DNA of 64,000 nt from Acidobacteriota bacterium (GTDB taxonomy: Bacteria > Acidobacteriota > Terriglobia > Bryobacterales > Bryobacteraceae): the NCBI GenBank assembly GCA_016871055.1, contig VFZW01000002.1:1-64000 (forward strand), written 5' to 3'. The position numbers were made by a program, and so were the translations under genes. Position 1 is the first letter of the stretch. Each line of letters opens with the position of its first letter. The notes under the pieces were generated by a model. That model did not search any database and was not told the DNA's origin. It was given only the letters and a program-made list of their open reading frames with translations. This document shows positions 56,206 through 64,000 of this stretch, in pieces.

Positions 56206-57290
56206 ATCTGCTGGTTGCCGCCGCGCTGGCGCTATCGCTCGACACCGATGGTATGATTCGCATCAACGGCGAGCGCGTCTTCATCGTCGGCGCGTACGAC
56301 CTTCCGAAAATCGCCGAACCGCTGAAGACCGCGAAAACGGCCGGATTTAACCTCGTCCACGCGAACAAGCAAACGATCGGCGGCGCGCGCGGCGCGGGTC
56401 TTTACACCTGGGCCACCACCGGTTCGAAGCCGGATGGAATCCGCCCCATTGTCAATGCGCTGAAGGACGATCCATCGCTCATCGTTTGGGAGATCGAAGA
56501 CGAGCCTACCTTTGTCTGGAAGAAACCGCGCGAGATCCGCACCACGCCCGAGACGATGATCGCGGCGCGCAAACTCGTGCAGTCGATCGACCCCAAACGG
56601 CTCTTTTACCTGAATCAGTCGCCGACGAATCTTGTCCCGACTTTGCGACGCTATAACGACTCCACCGACATCGTCGCCACCGACATCTACCCGGTGATTC
56701 CGCGCGGAATCCGCAATCAATACGCGCTCTGGCCCGACGGGCAACAAGGCGATCTGCTCAACGAGACAATCAGTCAGGTCGGCCAGTACGCGGACAAAAT
56801 GCGCCAGGTCGCCGGACCGTCAAAGCCCGTGTTCATGGTGTTGCAAGGCTTCGCCTGGGAGTCGATCCAAAAACAGGTCGATCCGAAAATGTTGTTGTAC
56901 CCGACCACGGCGCAAGCCCGCTTCATGGCGTATCAGTCGATTGTTCACGGCGCGAATGGGATTCTCTACTGGGGCCTTCATTTGGGGCCGCCCGATAATC
57001 CGGCCTGGCAAGCGGTGAAGTCGGTGGCCGCGGAGTTGAAGACGATCGCGCCGGAACTCGCGGCGCGGCCACTGGCGGCGAAGTTGACGATCGACTACAC
57101 GGACACAGGCCATTCGCTCGACCGCGGCATCGAGTACATCGTGAAACCCTCGGGCCGGGGGTCGCTGATCATCGCCGTCAACGCCGACAAGAATTCCGTC
57201 GAAGCCGTTATCAAAGGCCCCGGCGCATGCGTTCACAGGGACACGATCGAGCCCTTCGGCGTGCGGCTCTACCGCTGCGACGCGCAGTAG
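56202..57290 (+). CDS. Secreted glycoside hydrolase-like TIM-barrel protein
   Basis: GMIRINGERVFIVGAYDLPKIAEPLKTAKTAGFNLVHANKQT, PSLIVWEIEDEP, FMAYQSIVHGANGILYWGLHLG; ATGA overlap with the previous CDS. Confidence 0.65.
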   Translation: MNLLVAAALALSLDTDGMIRINGERVFIVGAYDLPKIAEPLKTAKTAGFNLVHANKQTIGGARGAGLYTWATTGSKPDGIRPIVNALKDDPSLIVWEIEDEPTFVWKKPREIRTTPETMIAARKLVQSIDPKRLFYLNQSPTNLVPTLRRYNDSTDIVATDIYPVIPRGIRNQYALWPDGQQGDLLNETISQVGQYADKMRQVAGPSKPVFMVLQGFAWESIQKQVDPKMLLYPTTAQARFMAYQSIVHGANGILYWGLHLGPPDNPAWQAVKSVAAELKTIAPELAARPLAAKLTIDYTDTGHSLDRGIEYIVKPSGRGSLIIAVNADKNSVEAVIKGPGACVHRDTIEPFGVRLYRCDAQ

Positions 57291-57922
57291 AGCGCGCCGC
57301 GCGCCGTTTTCGCATCCGGACATGCCGACTGCATGAACGCGCCCGCGAAGAGCGCGATTCCCATGACGCAGGCCAGCGGAATCCAAGTCTTCCAAAGTAA
57401 CCGCGCAGCCCAGCCCGCCGAGTCCGTTTTCACTTGCCGCAACAACCCCGCGCCGATGGCCGCTTCAATCGCCACTTCGGGCAAGATTTCCGGCGCCATC
57501 CAAATCAGGTATCCCCCCGCCAAGCAGATCACCAGCACAAGCACCGCGAGCACGATCAAAATCCAGAATCCTTCGTCGAGGTCGACATTCAAGTCGATCC
57601 CGCCCCCAACTGGAGCGTCGAACAAATCGGACGCGCCGCCTCGCCCAAGCGACAAATCGCCGGGATCGAAATCAACATCACCAACACGCGGCGCAACGCC
57701 GGCCGCGTACCAGACCCACAGCCGCACGAGCCCGAAGAACACGCCATATGCGCCGAGCACCGACAACGCGTACCGCCACCCCATCGCGTCGAAGCCGAAA
57801 TACAACAGGCCCTTGTCGATCAGCACTCCCGACGCAATCGTCGCGCCTAGAATCAGACTCATGTGAAAGCGCACGAAATATTGCTTCAGCAGCTTCGCCT
57901 TGATCTTGTTCCTCAATGCCAT
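57269..57922 (-). CDS. Uncharacterised membrane protein
   Basis: MALRNKIKAKLLKQYFVRFHMSLILGATIASGVLIDKGLLYFGFDAMGWRYALSVLGAYGVFFGLVRLWVWYAAGVAP...; overlaps the acyltransferase stop. Confidence 0.65.
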   Translation of the reverse strand: MALRNKIKAKLLKQYFVRFHMSLILGATIASGVLIDKGLLYFGFDAMGWRYALSVLGAYGVFFGLVRLWVWYAAGVAPRVGDVDFDPGDLSLGRGGASDLFDAPVGGGIDLNVDLDEGFWILIVLAVLVLVICLAGGYLIWMAPEILPEVAIEAAIGAGLLRQVKTDSAGWAARLLWKTWIPLACVMGIALFAGAFMQSACPDAKTARGALYCASQR

Positions 57923-59067
57923 CGCTTCACCATGAACGGCTTCTCGGTGTAGTAGTAGATGACCGCGCAGATCACAAGTACAACCGGAACGAGCGCCAGT
58001 CCTTGCATCGCCAGATCGGCCGCGAACGGAATCGACTCGTTCCACAACTTCATCGATTGCTCGCTCAAGATCCCCAGCAGTCCGATGTGATAGAGGTACG
58101 TCGTGTAGCACATGCCCCCGATCAGATAGACCGGGCGCGCGCGCATCAGAGGTCCGCCGAAGCGTCCTCGGAACAGCGCCACATAGAGCAGCACGATGAT
58201 AAACGGCATGGTCCACACATAGCGCCAGGGTTGATTCGTCCAATACACCGCGTTCAACGCCACGCCGCAAGCCACCGCCACGAAGTCCCAGAGCTCCGAC
58301 GGAGTAAACGCGCGGTCTTCCAACCAGCTTAAGTAGATTTCGACGAACAGAAATCCCGCCATGAAGTAATGGCCGTAGCCAACCAGCGTCAACGACAATC
58401 GCGATGAAGTCACAGCCGTCACCTGCGAGGCCAACATCGCCCAGCCATAGATGATCGCCACCAATACGAGGCGCCGGACAGCCGTGTTCCGGATCGAGAA
58501 CAGCATCGCCAGCAGCGGCGCGAGAATGTAGAACTGCACTTCCACTTCCAAGGACCAGAAGATGCCTTCGATCACGCTCGGCACGCCATAGACAATGCTA
58601 TGCGAATAGAACAGCGTCGCCACGAAGTGCGGCAGCAGGTCGAGCACGTTGCCCGTGAAGCAGCGCGCCACGAAGAACACCGTCGCGGCCAGAATGTAGG
58701 GCGGTTCGAGTCTAGTTACACGCCGCAGAAAATACGCGCGGGGCCGCGGCTTTTTGTGCCCGCGCAAGTAGTGGCGCGCGAACGGCAGTCCGAGCACAAA
58801 TCCGCTGATGACGAAAAAGAGCTGCACGCCAAGAAACGAAGGATATAGCGCGCGAATCGTTGGGTCGATCGCGCGCAGCGTCGACCATGCCGCCGGAACC
58901 AGCACATAACCAAATCGCCCCGTATTCTGCAAATACAGCGCCAACAGGTGATGCAGAATCACCATGCCGATGGCGATCGCGCGGAAGCCGTCAATCTCGC
59001 GGATGATCTCGCCCGACGTTGTTACGCGCGCAAGCTTGCTCTCGATCCAATCCCAAAGCGCGGTCAC
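57913..59067 (-). CDS. Acyltransferase 3 family (OafA/YrhL-like) protein
   Basis: EIDGFRAIAIGMVILHHLLALYL, GVQLFFVISGFVLGLPFARHYL, IFWSLEVEVQFYILAPLLAMLF; GTG start overlapping the upstream stop. Confidence 0.9.
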   Translation of the reverse strand: MTALWDWIESKLARVTTSGEIIREIDGFRAIAIGMVILHHLLALYLQNTGRFGYVLVPAAWSTLRAIDPTIRALYPSFLGVQLFFVISGFVLGLPFARHYLRGHKKPRPRAYFLRRVTRLEPPYILAATVFFVARCFTGNVLDLLPHFVATLFYSHSIVYGVPSVIEGIFWSLEVEVQFYILAPLLAMLFSIRNTAVRRLVLVAIIYGWAMLASQVTAVTSSRLSLTLVGYGHYFMAGFLFVEIYLSWLEDRAFTPSELWDFVAVACGVALNAVYWTNQPWRYVWTMPFIIVLLYVALFRGRFGGPLMRARPVYLIGGMCYTTYLYHIGLLGILSEQSMKLWNESIPFAADLAMQGLALVPVVLVICAVIYYYTEKPFMVKRWH

Positions 59068-60158
59068 TCGGCGCCCATCGCCGCCTTTTGAAATGCCAAC
59101 CGCACCGGCGAATCGTCGCTGTTCTTGAAGTTGGCGCGTTGCACCATCAGGATCAGCGCCACGCCGCTTTTGGGGTCGATCCACGCCTGCGTTCCGAACG
59201 CTCCGCCGTGGCCGAACGTGCCGGGCTTGGACATCGCCGTCTGGCCTTGCGGTTCCCGCACCACGCCCACGCCGAGCCCCCACGCGTGCCCCGGAATAAA
59301 TCCCGCCTTCAGGTCGCCGGTCCTCGGCGACGTCATCTGCTCGATCGCCTTCGCCGATAAGTAGCGCTTGCCATCCAGTTCGCCGCCGTTCAGCAGCATC
59401 CGCGCGAAGCGGGCGTAGTCGGGCGCGGTCGAAAACAGTCCTCCGTTCGCCGCTGGATAGCGGAACCGCCCGGTCAACGAACTCACCGGCTCGGCAACCA
59501 ACTTCTCGCCCGTTTTCCTCGCCGGCGCAACAATGCGCTTTACCTGTTTGGCCGCCGGAAAGAAGGTCGTGTCCTTCATGCCCAGCGGCTTGAAAAACCG
59601 CTTCTCAAGAAACACCTCAAACCGCTCGCCCGAGACAACTTCAACGATCCGCCCCAGCGTGTTGATGCCCGACTGACAATACCGCCACTGGACGCCCGGC
59701 GCGAAGAACGGCTTCTTGGCCGCATAGGCCGGAATCAAATCCGCCAATGTTTTCGCGGCTTTCGATTCCTCGGCTGTCGTTTCGCCCATGCCCGATGTGT
59801 GCGTCAGCAGATGCTTCAACGTCATGCCCGGTGTTTTCAGTTCCGGAACGTACTTCGCTACCGGATCGTCGACCGACAACTTGCCCTCGTCCTGCAGCAT
59901 CAGGATCGCCGCCGCGGTAATGGGCTTCGTCATCGACGCAATCCAAAAAATCGAGTTCTTTTTCAGGGGACGCTTCAAGTCCGCATCGGCATGTCCGATC
60001 ACGCCGAGATGCGACACGCCCGACCGCGTCGCGATTACGGTTACCGCGCCCGGCACTTCGCCCGCGTCGATCATCTTCCGCATGTTGGCCGCGATGGCCG
60101 CATCGCGATCGCCCGCCAGCGCGGTGATCGCCGTCGCCATCAGTAACGCAATTCGCAT
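59064..60158 (-). CDS. Serine hydrolase (class C beta-lactamase-like)
   Basis: SIFWIASMTKPITAAAILMLQDEGKLSVDDPVAKYVPEL, SxxK motif SMTK, FGHGGAFGTQAWIDPKSGVALILM. Confidence 0.9.
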   Translation of the reverse strand: MRIALLMATAITALAGDRDAAIAANMRKMIDAGEVPGAVTVIATRSGVSHLGVIGHADADLKRPLKKNSIFWIASMTKPITAAAILMLQDEGKLSVDDPVAKYVPELKTPGMTLKHLLTHTSGMGETTAEESKAAKTLADLIPAYAAKKPFFAPGVQWRYCQSGINTLGRIVEVVSGERFEVFLEKRFFKPLGMKDTTFFPAAKQVKRIVAPARKTGEKLVAEPVSSLTGRFRYPAANGGLFSTAPDYARFARMLLNGGELDGKRYLSAKAIEQMTSPRTGDLKAGFIPGHAWGLGVGVVREPQGQTAMSKPGTFGHGGAFGTQAWIDPKSGVALILMVQRANFKNSDDSPVRLAFQKAAMGAE

Positions 60159-60195
60159 ATTTGGCTCAGTGTACCGGAACTCGGTAGAATCGGCT

Positions 60196-60810
60196 ATGCT
60201 TCGCGACGAGTATGTGGTTAAAGATGTCGCCGAACTGACGGCGCTTTACGACGCGCCGCTGGAACGCTCGGTCCGCAAACAACTCGACCGGCTTGACGAA
60301 CACTGCCGCGCTTTGATCGCCACGTCGCCATTCTTGGTTATCGGCACGCAAGCCGATGTCGCCGACGCGTCGCCGCGCGGCGACGTTGCCGGTTTTGTCC
60401 GCGTTGCCGACGATCACACGCTGCTGATCCCGGACCGCCGCGGCAACAACCGTCTCGACACTCTGCACAACATTGTGCGCAACCCGCGCGTGGGCTTGCT
60501 CTTCCTGATGCCTGGCCGCCCCGAAACGTTCCGCGTCAACGGCGACGCCGTTATTAGCCGCGACCCGGATCTGCTTGAGTCGTTCGCCGTCAACGGCAAT
60601 TCGCCGCGCACCGTTTTGGTCGTTACCGTAAAAGAGGCATACATCCACTGCAGCCGCGCCCTCGTCCGGGCCGACCTCTGGAACCCCGCCAAATTCGGCC
60701 CCGCCTTGCCCAGTTTCGGAACCGTCATGGCTGCGCACACGTGTGGGTTCGTCGATGGACCCACGGTCGACGAAGATAACAAGACACGCGTTCCGTCGAC
60801 GCTTTACTGA
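60196..60810 (+). CDS. PPOX-type FMN-binding flavoprotein (pyridoxamine 5'-phosphate oxidase family)
   Basis: LDRLDEHCRALIATSPFLVIGTQADVADASPRGDVAGFVRVADDHTLLIPDRRGNNRLDTLHNIVRNPRVGLLFLMPGRPETFRVNGDA. Confidence 0.85.
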   Translation: MLRDEYVVKDVAELTALYDAPLERSVRKQLDRLDEHCRALIATSPFLVIGTQADVADASPRGDVAGFVRVADDHTLLIPDRRGNNRLDTLHNIVRNPRVGLLFLMPGRPETFRVNGDAVISRDPDLLESFAVNGNSPRTVLVVTVKEAYIHCSRALVRADLWNPAKFGPALPSFGTVMAAHTCGFVDGPTVDEDNKTRVPSTLY

Positions 60811-60908
60811 TTTTTCGAGCGGCGGCGCGTATGGACACACCTCGAGCGCGGTGTCCGGAACGGCTACTCCGGCTCGCCAAGTTTTAGGCCGATTTTAGCG
60901 CCCGAAGG

Positions 60909-61547
60909 TCATTTTCTGAGGGGCACACTGCCCTTCTGGGGCGTGATTTCGGCGGATTGAACAGGCTTGCGAACGGCCGAGGGCGGCGGGACCGGCTTGG
61001 CGGCGGGTTCCGGCTCCATCGCTGGGACCTCATCGACAGACATCTCCATGATTTCACTGGACATCTGGGAGGCTTCGACGGAGACGGGCCAGTTCTGGAG
61101 CTTCCGCAAAATGTCCATCAACCGGGAGATTTCGCGGGTGTAGTGACGGGCTCGGGCTTCGAGACGGGCGACGGTTTTCGAGTTTTGTTCGGCCAGGAGA
61201 TGCAACTCTTCGGGCTCGTGCTCGACGGCGGATTGTTGCTTGGTGATCCACATCTCCCGATCGATGTCGAGGTTGGCCAAACTGCCGAGACGGTTGGAGC
61301 GCCAGAGGGCGTCGGCGAGCAAACCGACGACTGAGATTTCGACCAGGTTGCGCGGCCGAAACTGGTCGGTGGCGGCGGCGAGAACGGCGGCGTACTCGGC
61401 TTGCGCTTCGTGGGAGAAGGTGGACAGGTGCGCGATCCACAATCCGTGTTTGACGCTGGCGCGGCGGCAGCGGTCGAGGCCTTCGGGCGTTTTCGGGCCC
61501 TTGGATTTGGCGCCGTTGATACGGGCCTGTTCGGCTTTGGTAGGCAT
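60909..61547 (-). CDS. Uncharacterised protein with SKGPKTPEGLDRCRRASVKHGLW motif, second family member in window
   Basis: Start placed at MPTKAEQ because of GGAAAT RBS-like sequence; ORF track starts 21 nt earlier at 61568. Confidence 0.65.
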   Translation of the reverse strand: MPTKAEQARINGAKSKGPKTPEGLDRCRRASVKHGLWIAHLSTFSHEAQAEYAAVLAAATDQFRPRNLVEISVVGLLADALWRSNRLGSLANLDIDREMWITKQQSAVEHEPEELHLLAEQNSKTVARLEARARHYTREISRLMDILRKLQNWPVSVEASQMSSEIMEMSVDEVPAMEPEPAAKPVPPPSAVRKPVQSAEITPQKGSVPLRK

Positions 61548-61569
61548 TGCAATTTCCTTTTCGGTCATG

Positions 61570-61595
61570 AAAAAAGCCGCTGCGCGGGCAGAGGC
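61570..61595 (-). terminator. Hairpin plus T6 upstream of the GPKTPEG-motif gene (lepA terminator or attenuator)
   Basis: Minus strand GCC T CTGC CCGC GCAG C GGC TTTTTT, ending 1 nt before ATG at 61568. Confidence 0.55.
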
Positions 61596-61823
61596 TTGGG
61601 TGGGACGGAGCGTTGTGCGCCATCCTACTCACCAGTTTGCGATTCTGTCTCGTTGAATCGGGCCGGCAAATTTTCAAGTTGTTGATTTCAAAGGAAATAT
61701 AAATTTTGAACTTCCGTGAATGGCACTCTCAGCGCGCGCGCGTTTCCGCGTTTTGGGCGATGTGGAGGAGGATTTGGCCGTTCGGGGAGGCGGGCGTGTC
61801 TGACCGATGGCGGCCGCGGCGCG

Positions 61824-63638
61824 CTAGTCGTCCGATTCGGCTTGGCTGACCTTGAGGACGGCGAGGAAGGCTTCCTGCGGGATCTCGACGTTGCCGACGC
61901 GCTTCATGCGCTTTTTGCCTTCCTTCTGTTTTTCGAGGAGTTTGCGTTTGCGGGTGATGTCGCCGCCGTAACACTTGGCCAAGACGTTTTTGCGGATGGC
62001 TGAAATTGTTTCGCGCGCGACGATTCTTGTGCCGATCGCCGCTTGCAACGCCACTTCGAACATCTGGCGCGGAATTAGTTTTCGAAGCTGGGAGATCAGG
62101 GCCTTGCCGCGGTCGTAGGCGAAGTCCTTGTGCACGATGATCGAGAGCGCATCGACGGGATCGCCGGCGACGAGCACGTCCATCTTCACGATCGGCGACA
62201 CGCGGTAGCCGGCCATGTGGTAATCCAGCGACGCATAACCACGGGAGGCGGACTTTAGGCGATCGTAGAAATCCAGAACGATCTCGTTCAAGGGGAGTTC
62301 GTAGTTTAGAAGCACGCGGCCGGTGCCGATGTACTCGAACTTCTTCTGCTGGCCACGCTTTTCTTCCACCAGCTTCAGAATTTCGCCGAGGTACTCTTCG
62401 CGTGTAATGACCGTTGCGTCGATGATTGGCTCTTCGATCTGCTCGATTTCGGCGGGGTCGGGCCAACGCGAGGGGTTATCGACTTCGATGACTTCCCCGC
62501 CCCGGAGCGTGACCTTGTAACGCACGCCAGGCGCGGTGGTGATCAAGTCGATATTGAACTCGCGCTCGAGGCGTTCCTGCACGATTTCGAGGTGCAAAAG
62601 TCCGAGAAATCCACAGCGAAATCCGAAGCCGAGGGCGACGGAGTTTTCGGGCTCGAAGTTGAAGGCGGAGTCGTTGAGACGGAGCTTTTCGAGCGCCTCG
62701 CGCAAGACGCCGTGTTCGCTGCTTTCGACGGGATAGAGTCCGGCGAAGACCATGGCCTTGATCGGTTCGAAGCCAGGCAAAGCCTCGGCGGCTGGAACGG
62801 CGGCGTCGGTGATGGTATCGCCGATCTGCGCATCGCTCACCGTCTTGATATTCGCGGCGAGGAAGCCGACTTCGCCGGCCGTTAACTCCTGGCAGGGAAT
62901 CGGCTTTGGCGCCTGGTAGCCGAGGGCATCGATTTCATAGATCCGTCCGTTCGACCAGAGCTTGATTTTCTGGCCGACGCGAATTTTGCCGTCGACGACG
63001 CGCATCAGAATGATGACGCCGCGATAGGGATCGAACCAGGAGTCGAAGATGAGGGCACGGAGCGGGGCGTCGGGGTTGCCTTTGGGAGGAGGCACCTTTT
63101 GGACGATCTGCTCGCAGATTTCGGGGATGCCGATGCCTTGCTTCGCGGAGCACAGAACCGCCTCGGTGGCGTCGAGTCCGATGACCTGTTCGATCTGCTC
63201 CACGATGCGCTCGGGTTCGGCCGAGGGGAGGTCGATCTTATTGATAACAGGGAGGATTTCTAGATTGTGGTTGATGGCGAGGTAGGTGTTCGCCAGGGTC
63301 TGGGCTTCAACGCCCTGACTGGCGTCGACGACGAGCAACGCGCCCTCGCAGGCTTGGAGGGAGCGGGAGACTTCGTAGGTGAAATCGACGTGTCCGGGGG
63401 TATCGATCAAATTCAACTGGTAGGTTTCGCCGTCCTTGGCTTTGTACGTCAGGCGTACGGCGTGGGCTTTGATGGTGATGCCGCGTTCGCGTTCGAGGTC
63501 CATCGAATCGAGGACCTGCGCCATCATCTCGCGCTCGGAAAGCGCGCCGGTAAATTCTAAGAGCCGATCGGCCAGGGTCGACTTACCGTGATCAATGTGG
63601 GCGATGATTGAGAAATTCCGGATGCGGGATGGATCCAT
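61824..63638 (-). CDS. lepA: Elongation factor 4 (LepA)
   Basis: [96 protein letters not shown]. Confidence 0.97.
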   Translation of the reverse strand: MDPSRIRNFSIIAHIDHGKSTLADRLLEFTGALSEREMMAQVLDSMDLERERGITIKAHAVRLTYKAKDGETYQLNLIDTPGHVDFTYEVSRSLQACEGALLVVDASQGVEAQTLANTYLAINHNLEILPVINKIDLPSAEPERIVEQIEQVIGLDATEAVLCSAKQGIGIPEICEQIVQKVPPPKGNPDAPLRALIFDSWFDPYRGVIILMRVVDGKIRVGQKIKLWSNGRIYEIDALGYQAPKPIPCQELTAGEVGFLAANIKTVSDAQIGDTITDAAVPAAEALPGFEPIKAMVFAGLYPVESSEHGVLREALEKLRLNDSAFNFEPENSVALGFGFRCGFLGLLHLEIVQERLEREFNIDLITTAPGVRYKVTLRGGEVIEVDNPSRWPDPAEIEQIEEPIIDATVITREEYLGEILKLVEEKRGQQKKFEYIGTGRVLLNYELPLNEIVLDFYDRLKSASRGYASLDYHMAGYRVSPIVKMDVLVAGDPVDALSIIVHKDFAYDRGKALISQLRKLIPRQMFEVALQAAIGTRIVARETISAIRKNVLAKCYGGDITRKRKLLEKQKEGKKRMKRVGNVEIPQEAFLAVLKVSQAESDD

Positions 63639-63679
63639 GGGATAATAGCGAGAGGCCGTTCAAAACTCCATTATTTCAC

Positions 63680-64000
63680 ATGCCTTGGAATTGCCTCCAA
63701 TTTAACGTCGACGACGCCGGGATCGCGACGGTGACGATCAACCGGCCGGACAAGCTGAACGCGCTTAACACACAGACTGTCAACGAGTTAGCGGAGGCGT
63801 TCGCGCAAGTGGAAGCGGACGGCGCGATTCGGGCGCTGATGCTGACCGGGGCGGGCGAGAAGGCGTTTGTGGCGGGCGCCGACATTTCGGGCTTTGGTTG
63901 GGCGACGAAGGAGGCGGCTTCGGAAGGGTCGTCGTCGGGGTCGTTGATTTTTCGGCGTTTGGAGGCGAGCCGGAAGCCGTCGGTAGCGGCGGTGAACGGA
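63680..64000 (+). CDS. Enoyl-CoA hydratase/isomerase family protein, 3' end cut by window edge
   Basis: MPWNCLQFNVDDAGIATVTINRPDKLNALNTQTVNELAEAFAQVEADGAIRALMLTGAGEKAFVAGADIS... Confidence 0.9.
   Translation, partial: MPWNCLQFNVDDAGIATVTINRPDKLNALNTQTVNELAEAFAQVEADGAIRALMLTGAGEKAFVAGADISGFGWATKEAASEGSSSGSLIFRRLEASRKPSVAAVNG

Noticed and set aside
1-64000. Prophage, integrase, transposase or canonical anti-phage system
   Set aside because: No integrase, transposase, Cas, restriction-modification, CBASS, Thoeris or retron-like sequence recognised; only toxin-antitoxin remnants and a DUF4160/DUF2442 pair.

Overview
High-GC chromosomal window. Gene content points to an Acidobacteriota (Solibacter/Bryobacter-like) genome; this is inferred from families only. 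Contents include Oar-like TonB-dependent receptors, an acidobacterial VWFA protein, a CRTAC1-type FG-GAP/ASPIC protein, many planctomycete/acidobacterial PSD1 families (DUF1549/1553, DUF1501, DUF1552, DUF1592-type), and housekeeping genes (galU, an RluD-type pseudouridine synthase, lepA). No rRNA, tRNA, CRISPR array, prophage or intact IS was seen. Most striking: (1) all three TonB receptor genes are broken within the same stretch, about codons 226-258 (plug/barrel junction), by three different lesions; (2) about 11 internal stops or frameshifts fall in accessory genes, mostly 7-32 kb, while housekeeping genes and the long 32-49 kb PSD1 cluster are open; (3) three cytochrome-type/Tat-exported cassette pairs lie within about 22 kb; (4) a compact three-gene unit encodes two micro-proteins plus a GPKTPEG-motif protein, with a diverged second copy near lepA; (5) a 1339-aa membrane/propeller/GH-like protein has an internal signal-peptide-like segment; (6) a perfect 9-bp inverted repeat separates a WYL-type regulator from its divergent neighbour. 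All assignments come from reading sequence and translations; no searches were run.
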